This document shows positions 47,030 through 58,828 of a stretch of DNA of 64,000 nucleotides, one piece after another. Origin of the DNA: Micropterix aruncella (Eukaryota; Arthropoda; Insecta; Lepidoptera; Micropterigidae). The stretch's first letter is position 1. Every line of letters begins with the position of its first letter. The notes beneath the pieces were generated by a model, which saw only the letters and a list, made by a program, of their open reading frames with translations, was not told the origin of the DNA and ran no database searches. The stretch spans positions 39,976,162-40,040,161 of the forward strand of contig OX155951.1 of NCBI GenBank assembly GCA_944548615.1, in the 5' to 3' direction. A program made the translations under genes and the position numbers.

Positions 47030-48682
47030 ATGTACATAGATAAACCCCCCACCTTGGAAGTGTCCCAAGCCGAGGCCGGTATATCGGCTAAGAGTTGGAA
47101 CGATAGCGTCGACATCCAGGAACTCAGTGTCGCGGATGTCGCTTGTGCCTTCAAAAAGTTAAAGCCGAAACAGTCTGTTGGTCCGGACGGTATTCCTCCA
47201 TACATATTAAAGGCATGTCAATCTTTTTTGGTTGAACCCTTACGACACATTTTCAATTTAAGTATCTCTAGTGGGATCTATCCGTCAAGATGGAAAATTA
47301 GCCGCGTCATCCCAATACATAAGTCGGGGGCGAAATCTGATGTGGAGAACTACAGACCAGTGGCTATCCTTTCATCTGCGGCCAAATTGTTTGAGACTAT
47401 TATCCACAAATATCTGTATAGGCAGGTAAGTGGCAAGTTATCAGACGCTCAGCATGGTTTTCGGCCAGGACGTTCCACCACTACAAACCTCTCAGTGTTC
47501 ACTGAATACGTAGCGGAACAATTTGACTCCCAGAGAGGTTGTCAGGTGGACGTAGCCTATTTTGACTTTCGAAAAGCATTCGACCGGGTCGATAATGACA
47601 TATTGCTCAGGGAACTGGCAACAGTGGGGTGCTCACATACACTCCTGCAGTTATTCGCCAGTTACCTGAGAGACCGCCAGCAATTCGTTAAATATGGGAC
47701 ATCAACATCAGATTTGTACTTTACACACTCTGGGGTGAGCCAGGGATCAAATCTGGGCCCATTACTGTTTAATTTGCTCGTGAATACATTGCCAGACGTA
47801 GTTACAAAAACCAACTGCCTGATTTTCGCGGATGACCTAAAATTATTCACAAGAACGGGCAGTAATGAATCCTGTACATTACTGCAGGATGACATAGACG
47901 CCGTGTATCTTTGGAGCATAAACCACAAGCTATACTTCAATACCGGCAAATGTTCTATCATGACGTACTCGCGAGGTGACGCCCCGCTTGTACATAGTTA
48001 TGTCATTGATGGCAAGGCACTATCACGAGTAAATCACACAAGGGACCTTGGAGTGACCTTTGACTCACGGTTGACATACAGACAGCACATCTACACCCTA
48101 GTTGATAATTCTTACAAATTGCTAGGTTTTGTAATGAGGAGCATGAGGCAGTTCAACAACACATTTGTCATGCGCCTCCTATTCAATTCCCTAATTAGGA
48201 GCAGATTAGAAGTCAACGCGGCAATATGGAGTCCTTACGCAAATAGCTACATATCCAGGCTAGAGAGTATACAGAAACGCTTTCTGAGGTTCCTATACTT
48301 TAAACAGCATGGATACTATCCCTTTCTATATCCTACGGCATTTATTCTGGGGATGGTTGGGTACAACTCACTAAGTGTAAGAAGAGATTGGCTGTCAATC
48401 TGCCACATATATAAACTGCTTAGGGGGTTCGTTGATAATCCGACCATCCTTAGAAGAATCGGTCTATTCGTACCCACCAATTACTACCGTGCTAGGACTC
48501 ATGTATTGTTCGCGTTACCGCAAGCTAGAACTAACATCGTTCAACACTGCTTCACAGTGCGGACGCTTCGTACCCTAAATGCACTATGTTCGACTGAGCC
48601 AGAATTGGATATTTGGACGGTGAACTTAGCACAACTGAAAAGTATGGTAATGGCATTTCTTAGCAATCAAATAATTAGATAA
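47030..48682 (+). CDS. LINE reverse transcriptase, intact RT and C-terminal domain
   Basis: An uninterrupted frame of 550 codons. The ATG and next two codons come from the host repeat; element-derived coding begins at 47038. Order: QSVGPDGIPPYILKACQSFL, NYRPVAILSSAAKLFE, QHGFRPGRSTTTN, YFDFRKAFDRVDNDIL, SGVSQGSNLGPLLFNLLVNT, LIFADDLKLF (FADD at 47824-47835), TRDLGVTFDSRL, IWSPYANSYISRLESIQKRF, and a terminal YRARTHVLFALPQ region. The FDFRKAFD, SGVSQGSNLGP and WSPY...LESIQKRF wording is typical of the jockey clade. All RT catalytic residues are kept. The endonuclease is missing, so it cannot mobilise itself. Confidence 0.85.
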   Translation: MYIDKPPTLEVSQAEAGISAKSWNDSVDIQELSVADVACAFKKLKPKQSVGPDGIPPYILKACQSFLVEPLRHIFNLSISSGIYPSRWKISRVIPIHKSGAKSDVENYRPVAILSSAAKLFETIIHKYLYRQVSGKLSDAQHGFRPGRSTTTNLSVFTEYVAEQFDSQRGCQVDVAYFDFRKAFDRVDNDILLRELATVGCSHTLLQLFASYLRDRQQFVKYGTSTSDLYFTHSGVSQGSNLGPLLFNLLVNTLPDVVTKTNCLIFADDLKLFTRTGSNESCTLLQDDIDAVYLWSINHKLYFNTGKCSIMTYSRGDAPLVHSYVIDGKALSRVNHTRDLGVTFDSRLTYRQHIYTLVDNSYKLLGFVMRSMRQFNNTFVMRLLFNSLIRSRLEVNAAIWSPYANSYISRLESIQKRFLRFLYFKQHGYYPFLYPTAFILGMVGYNSLSVRRDWLSICHIYKLLRGFVDNPTILRRIGLFVPTNYYRARTHVLFALPQARTNIVQHCFTVRTLRTLNALCSTEPELDIWTVNLAQLKSMVMAFLSNQIIR

Positions 48683-49037
48683 ATATGTAGTATTAAAATT
48701 GTTAAAAAGGAGTAACTAGTATAATAAAAAAGGTTAGATAAACATTAGATATACATATGTAAATATAATCGTTTAATATTACGCTCTAACGGATGTCTCC
48801 GTCTCGTTTGCTATAGACTAGAATAATGATTTATATATTAGAATAATAATGATAGTAATAGTAATGGAGTAGAGTAATAATAATATTATTAACAGTAGAA
48901 TTATATTAATAGTCTATAGTAGAATAATAGTTATAATCTAGAATAATAGCCTAGAAAAATAATTAACGATTTGGAATCATCTGTAAGGTTAATTATGTTT
49001 TGGGAAATAAATAAATAAAAATAAAAAAATAAAAAAA
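47038..49037 (+). mobile_element. Young 5'-truncated jockey-type LINE
   Basis: The boundaries are exact because the empty site is preserved at 39139-39552: ...ATGTACAT|GAGTATACAT... there versus ...ATGTACAT-[element]-GAGTATACAT here. The element is 2.0 kb, starts inside ORF2 just before the RT, and ends in an AATAAATAAATAAAAATAAAA-type tail. At most one or two target bases can be duplicated, which is unusual since most LINE insertions duplicate about 5-20 bp. Confidence 0.85.
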
Positions 49038-49468
49038 TGAGTATACATATAAAATAGATAATTATTATAAGAATATTCATAGTCATCTTAGGCACTTTAT
49101 ACAAAAAATAATCACACAATAAAAAGTATCAAAACAAAATTGGAAAAAACAACGTATTTCATCAGGTATATGATCAGGTATGTTACGTTACACACTGTAA
49201 TCTACATATTAAATATTAAATTCATAATATTATTATTACACAATAAGAACTAAAAGGAGGTACCTGAAAGTTACATATTAATATTATTCCCATTTGAAAG
49301 AATTGGCAAGCTCAAAAAAATTACCCAGCTTATAGAAAGCATGTCTGGATTGCAGCTTTTGTTTGATAAATCTTTTAAACGCCTTTGTTTCCATCTTTCT
49401 TATGGAGAGTGGTAGCTAGTTAAAGAGCTAATCGAGCGGTTCCTTAAACCAGCATTGCTGAATCACTG

Positions 49469-49965
49469 TGGGACCTAATAGACCCTGTTGTAGTTAGGCC
49501 ACCAAGACTCATGTGTTTAGTGTCAGTCAAACTCACTTGTCAACACCCATCTGGCAGCCTACACGCAGAAGTGACAGCCAGAGTATTACCAGTTTCCCCT
49601 AGGAGTCGACCTTCGGGCGCTCCTGGACGGTTTGCGCACCGTGCGACGTCAGCCAAACGATTATACATTCGGACCGACAGCCGGGGAAGTCTGGAAACAG
49701 TACTGTCTCCTATAAAGGTAGTAGTTAACCTTACGGCAAATGCTCTTGAAACGACCAATCGGCTACCCGATACCGGGTAAATAGCCGGGCAAAAGATGCC
49801 GTAGTCCGCGATAAATTCGGTAGACACTGTATCACCGCTACGTAAGGGAGAGAACCGCGCAAGCGACCTCGAACCTGTGACCAGTTTGAGACAGGAGTAA
49901 TCTGGCTGCAACTGAAAGTAACTGCTCGAGTGTCGGCCTGCTGGATGATTAACCTGGTTATCTCG
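49469..49965 (+). mobile_element. Foldback-family arm, solo copy
   Basis: It aligns with 42428-42945 of the right arm of the foldback element: GGCGCTCCTGGACGGTTTGC, GGCTACCCGAT, GCCGGGCAAA and CGTAAGGGAGAG. The outer ~140 bp with the terminus is missing. The edge ends in irregular ATTAACGAG duplications (about 49950-50005). Confidence 0.7.
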
Positions 49966-52435
<2,470 letters not shown>

Positions 52436-52750
52436 ATTTATTTATTTATTTATTTAGGTACTTAGGATTAGGTATGCAGTTCATTCATTGGTCATGTAAT
52501 CTTATAATAATTATATAAATTATTTAATAATTAATATAGGGAGGTTTAACACATCTTACATGACCTTTACTGCCAATAGCACATCTAACTAGGCGATAAT
52601 TTGGCCCGTCTCTAAATAAATTATTTGAACCCACCACCTGTATATACGCATAAGTATACCAATTTTATAAAATATATAGCTATGTAATAAATATATACAT
52701 TTATAGTTGTAATTTAATGAAATTTAATTAAGAAAAATAGATAAGTGATA

Positions 52751-53251
52751 CTAAATAAATTGTCGTGCGTTGCAAAGAAGTTGATCAGATTTTACATATC
52801 CCTTGTTAAGTAGCCATCTCTTAAGGTTTGTTTTGAATATTTTTTTGTTAGGATAATTTTTCATGTTTTCACTAAGGGAATTATATAATTTTGGGGCTAT
52901 GTAGAATAAATGTCTCTGGGCAAATGTTGTCCTGACTGCTGGAATTATATAATTGATACTCGCGGACATTCTTGTGTTCAGATTGTTTTGAGTTCGGGCA
53001 TGGTCATCTCTAGATTTGTAGAATGCAAGAAGCGCTTGCTTAATGAATAACTGTTTAGCTGATAGCACATGGGATTGGGAAAATAACAAGGCAGATGGAT
53101 GACGCCGGTTTTTCCTGTGAATTACTCTCAATAATAATTTCTGCGCTTTTGTCAATCTATCCAGATTATCATTAGTAGTAGCGCCCCATGCCGCGACTCC
53201 GTAGGACAAAATACTCTGACACAAGGCCATGTATACCATTCTTATGGCCAT
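52751..53251 (-). pseudogene. LINE ORF2 C-terminal domain after the deletion
   Basis: An open 166-codon frame: MVYMALCQSILSYGVAAWGA, LTKAQKLLLRVIHRKNRRHP, LSAKQLFIKQALLAFY, TTFAQRHLFYIAPKLYNSLS and FKTNLKRWLLNKGY. This is the complete CR1-type C-terminus (ICQSxLxYGxxxWG, QKxLLRxI, RxxxxFxQRxxxYxxPxxYNxL, FKxxLKxWL). The upstream edge joins the RT fingers directly in a different frame, so the second half of the palm is missing. Confidence 0.75.
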
Positions 53252-54009
53252 CTTAAGGCCACCCCATCGATTCCGTAGTCAGTTAGTTTTTTATCGAGGA
53301 TTACATGGGAAACTGTGTCAAAAGCCTTTGACAGGTCAAGGAAAGTGGCAATTACCTTTTTTCCTTTGTCTATGTTTTCTACTATATATTGTATGACAGC
53401 ATTGATGGCCTCACTGGTTCCCCGACCCTGTCTAAAGCCATACTGATTATTAGATAGCAGCTTCTGTGTCTCTAGATATTGTGTTAGTCTATGTTTGAAT
53501 ATTTTTTCATACACTTTAGAAACCACACTGAGGAGGGAGATAGGGCGATAATTTCCTATATCTTCTTTTTTACCACTTTTAAATATTGGTTTTATTATCG
53601 CTTTTTTCAGGCATGTTGGAAATGTACCAGTCAAGAAACTGAGGTTTATTAGATGAGCAAGGGGCTCGGATAATGTTTCTGCAGATTGTTTGATTATCTT
53701 TGCCTGGATCCCATCTTTTCCTGGAGCACAGTCGTCTCTGATACTTTTTATAGTCTTTAAGACCTCTGCTTTATTCGTTTGCAATAATTCGAATTTTTCA
53801 TTTAATTTCGGTTGCTTATGCATTGATAAGGCTATCTCCCTCTCAGACGTACCCTTTTTATGCAGTATAGAGTTAGCTAGGTCTTGTCCTATACCAGTGA
53901 AGTAGTCATTAATGTAATTCAATATATCGTTATAGTGTAAGTCCATTTTTTTTAATTCCTTATGTATATACATCTCTTTTGTATCTGAGCTCTTGTTTCT
54001 GTTGTTCAC
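53242..54009 (-). pseudogene. LINE reverse transcriptase lacking its FADD half
   Basis: Open frame with CAPGKDGIQAKIIKQSAETL, PIFKSGKKEDIGNYRPISLL, SVVSKVYEKIFKHRL, QYGFRQGRGTSEAIN and TFLDLSKAFDTVSHVILDKK, ending TDYGIDGVALRWP and a stop. The next expected blocks (SYLxxRxQ, GVPQGSxLGPxLF, (F/Y)ADD, LGV) are absent. The sequence passes straight into the C-terminal domain, an internal deletion of roughly 180-200 codons that removes the catalytic aspartate pair. The enzyme is dead. Confidence 0.8.
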
Positions 54010-54140
54010 TAACCCTTTGATAATTTCCCAAGTTTTTTTATGTCCCCATTTACTCTATCTATTTTGTTTCTATAATACTTATCTCTAGTTTTTGTTATAA
54101 GTTTTTTACATATATTTCTATACCTTTTGTAGTACATTAA

Positions 54141-54403
54141 CCCTTGGAGTAAATGGGTATTTTCATGGATGCATTTGTCTCTTTTGCAGGATTTTCGGCG
54201 ACATCGACCTTAAAGTACTATAACTACGAAACTACTACACCAATCATAAAAAGAACAACTGCACAATGATTGCATTGAAATTTCGAATATAGAATATTGA
54301 AATATCATTTTGTAAAACAATTAGATAATTATGAATAAATATGAGAACGTCAAAGAAGTTAAAAAAACGCGGAACCAGATCTGGTCGTATCATACTCAAG
54401 GGG
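54141..54403. mobile_element. piggyBac-like MITE flanked by TTAA
   Basis: TTAA at 54137-54140 and at 54404-54407 enclose 263 bp. One end is CCCTTGGAGTAAATGGG and the other, inverted, is CCCCTTGAGTATGATACG. TTAA duplication plus termini starting CCC is the piggyBac superfamily signature. There is no coding capacity. It sits in the ORF2 linker between endonuclease and RT and so is younger than that LINE. Confidence 0.75.
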
Positions 54404-54503
54404 TTAAGAGTTAAATATCATTAGGGCATTGTTTAACCTGCTTATGTATGATGTCTCGCTTTCTTATGCTGAAATCAGGCCATCGGTTATCCAAGGAGAT
54501 AGT

Positions 54504-54838
54504 TTATTTCGAAACCTGGGTATAGTACATGCCTTTTCGATTGTAGCCATTTTGCAAGAATATCATGGAATTGGTTGGCAGCAATGTTACTATCTTTACA
54601 TTGTAATACTGGAGTCCAGTCCGTCTTTTTGAGGTTTTCTGATATTGATGCGTAATAGATTGTTTTTTTTTGGAATACGACTGTTTAGGGCTGTTCTTAA
54701 TTATTTTTTTAGATAGGCATAGACCAATTGCATAGTGGTCGGTGATGGTGGATTGGTAAATGAACGTTTGACTATGAAATTTTGTTTTGATCATAAAATG
54801 ATCTATGCAGCTCTTAGTATTCTCATCAACTCTAGTAG
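54504..54838 (-). pseudogene. LINE endonuclease, C-terminal piece
   Basis: The minus strand reads DENTKSCIDHFMIKTKF then YQSTITDHYAIGLCLSKK. The S-IDH and TDHYxI motifs are the last two catalytic blocks of the APE-type endonuclease of LINEs. It joins in frame to the N-terminal piece (56746-57348) once the Penelope element and one copy of its target duplication are left out. Confidence 0.75.
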
Positions 54839-55400
54839 GAATCGAAGACTATCGCGGTTGTTTGAAATTATAAATAGGATAGAAAACGAATTTACCGCGT
54901 GAAATTTGTAGGACCCGACGTTTCGGTGACGTTGCAGCCGCCGTTGTCTAGGGTAAACTGAAGAGCTGTCAGTCCGTTGTTTTGCGGGTAGGCCGCAAAC
55001 CGCTGCCGCCACTGCGTAGGTTATAACGGTGGTGGGGGGCCGGGGCTCGGAGCGCGGGAATTTTTAAAATCCGTCTTGCACACAACACTCACTGTATCCT
55101 GTTTTACGTCTTTGCGTTCGGCGTTCGGCGGCGGGAACATTTTAAGAAGAGGGTTCCACGTAGAAGAGAGTTTGTAGCCGTCATCTCTATTGAAGTTCGG
55201 AGTTCTTCTTATTTCAATGGCTTCCCGGATCATGCGAGGAAAGTAGAATTGTTCCTTGGATAGAACAATGGGATTTTGAAACTGCATCCAGTGGTTACTT
55301 CCGCTATCCAATATATGTTCGCAGATCGCCGATTTTTCTCGCTGAACGTTTTTAACAGCTTTGATGTGTTCTGTCAGTCGCGTGGCTATGGGCCGTTTCG

Positions 55401-56031
55401 CTACGCCGACATGCTTCAACATTGCCTGACATCCTGCTACTTTCTATGGAACGGAGATTATTACAAACAAATCGACGGAGTAGCAATGGGATGCCCCGTA
55501 TCGCCGATAGTTAGTGACCTATATATGGAATATTTTGAGGAATTAGCCATAAAAACCTCCAAAATTAAACCCATTCTCTGGCTTCGCTACGTGGATGATA
55601 CCTTCTGCATCCTGAAAGGCAACATTCAAACGGTGAAAGAATTCCTGGGTCATCTAAACTCCATACACCCAAAAATCAGTTTCACCTATGAAGTAGAGAA
55701 GGACGGCTCCTTACCATTTTTGGATGTCAAAGTGACGAGGAGAAGTGACAATACTCTCGGACATACGGTATATCGGAAGCCCACACATACGGACAGATAT
55801 TTGCATGCAAGCTCACACCATCATCCCTACCATCTACGTTCAGTGCAAACGTCGCTCGTGAATCGAGCACGCGATCTATGCGACACTGAGCATTTTCCGA
55901 AGGAGATGGAACATGTCAATGATGTCCTTAGGAAAAATGGATACGGAAAATATCACGAGACACGCACACGATCTAATACGGACGAAACTCAAAAACCGAG
56001 CAGATCAAGAGCATTCTTACCATACGTCTAG
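55401..56031 (+). pseudogene. Penelope RT, truncated at its N-terminus
   Basis: Element coding starts at about 55401; the open frame extends back to 55276 only because it runs antisense through the inverted arm. Text: RYADMLQHCLTSCYFLWNGD, QIDGVAMGCPVSPIVSDLYM, WLRYVDDTFCI (YVDD at 55588-55599), ISFTYEVEKDGSLPFLDVKV and TVYRKPTHTDRYLHASSHH. GxxMGxPxSP, YVDD and LPFLDVxVxR...YRKPTHTDxYLxxxSxH are signatures of Penelope RT, close to telomerase RT. A TAG at 56029-56031 breaks the frame. The fingers subdomain is missing. Confidence 0.85.
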
Positions 56032-56034
56032 GGC

Positions 56035-56634
56035 GTGACAGATCGAATAAGTAAGATGCTAAACAGATTCGATATAAAAACGATCTTCAAACCGACCCAA
56101 AATATAGCTCGATTTTTGAGGCCTGTAAAGGATGTAATACCACTGCAAACCCCGGGTGTGTATAAAGTCGAATGCAGCTGCGGTCTAGCCTACGTTGGAC
56201 AAACGAAACGGCCCATAGCCACGCGACTGACAGAACACATCAAAGCTGTTAAAAACGTTCAGCGAGAAAAATCGGCGATCTGCGAACATATATTGGATAG
56301 CGGAAGTAACCACTGGATGCAGTTTCAAAATCCCATTGTTCTATCCAAGGAACAATTCTACTTTCCTCGCATGATCCGGGAAGCCATTGAAATAAGAAGA
56401 ACTCCGAACTTCAATAGAGATGACGGCTACAAACTCTCTTCTACGTGGAACCCTCTTCTTAAAATGTTCCCGCCGCCGAACGCCGAACGCAAAGACGTAA
56501 AACAGGATACAGTGAGTGTTGTGTGCAAGACGGATTTTAAAAATTCCCGCGCTCCGAGCCCGGCCCCCCACCACCGTTATAACCTACGCAGTGGCGGCAG
56601 CGGTTTGCGGCCTACCCGCAAAACAACGGACTGA
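56035..56634 (+). pseudogene. Penelope GIY-YIG endonuclease domain
   Basis: Same frame as the RT, separated only by the TAG at 56029-56031. VTDRISKMLNRFDIKTIFKP is the linker. TPGVYKVECSCGLAYVGQTK RPIATRLTEH carries the GIY (here GVY) and YIG (here YVG) blocks with the catalytic Arg region, and preserves the CxC spacing typical of these elements. HILDSGSNHWMQF and EQFYFPRMIREAIEI follow, with the conserved Glu in REAIEI. It ends PTRKTTD and a stop. The 3' half is repeated in antisense in the left arm (minus strand, 55400-55021). Confidence 0.85.
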
Positions 56635-56745
56635 CAGCTCTTCAGTTTACCCTAGACAACGGCGGCTGCAACGTCACCGAAACGTCGGGTCCTACAAATT
56701 TCACGCGGTAAATTCGTTTTCTATCCTATTTATAACTCTAGTAGG

Positions 56746-57348
56746 TCTATTAATTCCGACCTCCAGTCCATAATGCGCCAGAAGGTTTAGATAGTTTTCC
56801 GCTTGAGTACTTTTATCATTTAAGATGTTAATGTTGATGTCTCCAGTTAATATTATATTAGACTCGTATCTATAAGCCTCTAGCAGATTATCTAATGACT
56901 CAAGAAAACTTGTTAAATTGGACTTGCTCGGAGACTTATAGATAGTAAATAAGTTTAGAGAATCATCTATTACTAAATGTAGGCAATTTGCATCATTGAC
57001 GGATACTTCAGCGCTGCTTACGTGGAAATGTGACTTTACGTTGACCACAACCCCATCGTTTTGTAGTCTGGCGTTGTTAGTGTGATAGGTTTCGAAGCCT
57101 TGTACAGTTCTGGGGACATAAAGTTGGTTTATCCAGCATTCCGTGAGGACGATGACATCAAAGATATTATTGAATTGGTGAATAAGGATTAAAAAATCAT
57201 CTAAATTTTTACTAATGCTCCGTATATTCATCGATATTATCTTTAGATAGTTACCTTTTTTAACATAGCTTAAACAGCTTTTTGAGCAATAGAACTCTCG
57301 ACAGTTATACGGATTGTGCTCATCTAATTCGGTTGTGAACTCAGTCAT
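56746..57348 (-). pseudogene. LINE endonuclease, N-terminal piece
   Basis: Open frame from 57348: YLKIISMNIRSISKNLDDFL, FDVIVLTECWI, YKSPSKSNLTSFLESLDNLL, IILTGDININIL and GLEVGINRPTRV. These are the N, E, and GDxN blocks of the APE-type endonuclease (usual forms NxRS, LTET, GDFN). The conserved Glu is present. The frame is cut by the Penelope element exactly at its target duplication. Confidence 0.8.
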
Positions 57349-57853
57349 ATCGGTCCGGTCTTACCAATAGTGCAGATTTTAGGTAGTGCAAACAATATAA
57401 GGCAACATCGAATATATGCGCTCGAATATAAAGTAACATTAATTGAGGCTGTATCACTAGGTTTTTAGTGCAAGGGTATAAAATTGGGCTATTATCATAT
57501 ACACGAATATTCATTATTACATAGCTTATTAACAAGATATACTGCAATACCATATATAGAAGCAATAATTTATAAATACACCAATTTATATTCAGTAGCA
57601 ATAGACACAGTTTAATAGCATGGATTATTTTTAATAATAATAGTACTAATAATTAGAGTTAAATATGGGAGATTAAGAAACAGATGTAGTATATAACATA
57701 TTTTTATAGACAAATAGTTAAACTTTAAACTCCTAGTGAGAAGGAGAATTCTGTTGCATGGTTTATTAAATATACATAAGGAAATGATTATCATTAGGTA
57801 CAAGAACACGTGAGTTAGAAAGCATAGAATTTGGAGTGTGGTGTATAATGATT

Positions 57854-58828
57854 TTATTGCTGGAGAAGTAAAGGTAACATTTCTTCATTCTTAATTTGAA
57901 ATGTCTTCTCATTTTCCTTCTTTTTGAGAAAGATTTTTCCGTATCTGGTCCAGCAAAAAGCAAATTGGTTATCTTTAGCAATTTTTTTTGAAATCATAAG
58001 AATGTATTTTGCTCTCTGCGTTAGATGTTCGGATATATAAATTGGCTGAGTATCGCAGGACATATTTATGTGAGATGTGTTAAGCTTTTCCCTATTATTT
58101 CTACATTTTTTATTAAAGCTTGCAGCTGAATTTAGAAATTTATCACGTTGATCTTGCGTAACGAATTTCAAGATAACAGAGTTATTATTCCGCTTTGAAG
58201 GATTCCCTTTGTTAGGTTTTCGTTTGATGGATAGAATCTGACTAGGGTCAAATTGGCAGTCGATAATATTGCCAATGGCCCCAATCGCGCTGGAGAGGTT
58301 TTCTTGTGGATTTTCTGGCAACCCGCGTATCTCCACATCAGACGCAATACTGTTATAGTCTATTGTATCCAGCTTATCCTCCAGAAAAGTAACTCTCTTT
58401 GCCAGTAGTGTTGTACGTTCTTCTAATTTCTTTGTAGCTTTTATCTTGTTCTCGACGGCAACTAGTCGATGGTTTATTTCATCGTATTGTCCGGAGATAA
58501 CATTGATTGCTTCCGAAATTGATTTTATTTCTGTTATGATTTCTGTATTTCCGTTGCTATACGCGAGGAGTTTGTCTTCCATCATGCCAGCAAAAAGCGC
58601 TTTAAACGTCCCGAGCTCCTTTTTGATGAGTTGAGCCGTCAGAGAGGCATTTATATCGCATGAATCCATTGTTCGTGGGGTCGAGGATGTAGAAGATCTT
58701 ATAGATATATTAGGATCGCTGCTGCACAGCCCTGTTGAACTTAAAGACATGGATTTCACCGTGCATGTGCTGCATTTCCATGTCTTGCTGTTGGCTTTGC
58801 TGATGCGTTTGACTGTTGCGCAGCTCAA
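57854..58828 (-). CDS. LINE ORF1 protein, N-terminally truncated
   Basis: 324 codons open. The frame extends upstream to about 58860, adding CTECKLTFHLS, so the first residues form the end of a PHD-type zinc finger (CTEC...HLSC...WKCSTC). A serine-rich linker follows, then a heptad-rich coiled coil (about residues 100-160, INHRLVAVENKIKATKKLEE region). The C-terminal domain contains GLPENPQENL, IISIKRKPNK-like text and ISEHLTQRAKYILMISKKIA ending WTRYGKIFLKKKENEK, resembling the FP25K-like domain seen in many CR1-type ORF1 proteins. Likely role in the parent element: RNA binding and chaperoning. The true start is lost to 5' truncation. Confidence 0.75.
   Translation of the reverse strand: MSCATVKRISKANSKTWKCSTCTVKSMSLSSTGLCSSDPNISIRSSTSSTPRTMDSCDINASLTAQLIKKELGTFKALFAGMMEDKLLAYSNGNTEIITEIKSISEAINVISGQYDEINHRLVAVENKIKATKKLEERTTLLAKRVTFLEDKLDTIDYNSIASDVEIRGLPENPQENLSSAIGAIGNIIDCQFDPSQILSIKRKPNKGNPSKRNNNSVILKFVTQDQRDKFLNSAASFNKKCRNNREKLNTSHINMSCDTQPIYISEHLTQRAKYILMISKKIAKDNQFAFCWTRYGKIFLKKKENEKTFQIKNEEMLPLLLQQ

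Larger units (their letters stand above)
46796..49450 (-). mobile_element. Older LINE (family B 3' UTR) split by a younger LINE
   Basis: 46796-47037 and 49039-49255 together match the single uninterrupted block at 39139-39552. Beyond 49255 the minus strand encodes ETKAFKRFIKQKLQSRHAFY KLGNFF (about 49420-49330), an ORF2 C-terminus-like segment. The UTR is therefore from a minus-strand LINE whose 3' UTR was the target for the plus-strand LINE at 47038-49037. Confidence 0.65.
54828..56745 (+). mobile_element. Penelope-like element with inverted ends and 11-12 bp target duplication
   Basis: AACTCTAGTAGG occurs at 54828-54839 and 56734-56745, directly flanking the element. The host LINE endonuclease frame is continuous across the site if one copy is removed. 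Inside, about 54868-55400 is an almost exact inverted copy of about 56204-56734, surrounding a unique central RT region (55401-56203). An extra ~30 bp (ATCGAAGACTATCGCGGTTG...) is present only at the left end. Inverted terminal copies plus an RT followed by a GIY-YIG nuclease define Penelope-like elements. The RT is 5'-truncated. Related fragments lie at 24724 and 25046. Confidence 0.85.

Noticed and set aside
55276..55400. N-terminal extension of the Penelope RT frame
   Set aside because: This stretch runs antisense through the inverted arm and is not related to RT; real element coding starts near 55401.
55021..55422. Minus-strand open frame with GIY-YIG C-terminal text as a second gene
   Set aside because: It is the inverted terminal copy of the Penelope element; the YIG part and upstream coding are missing.
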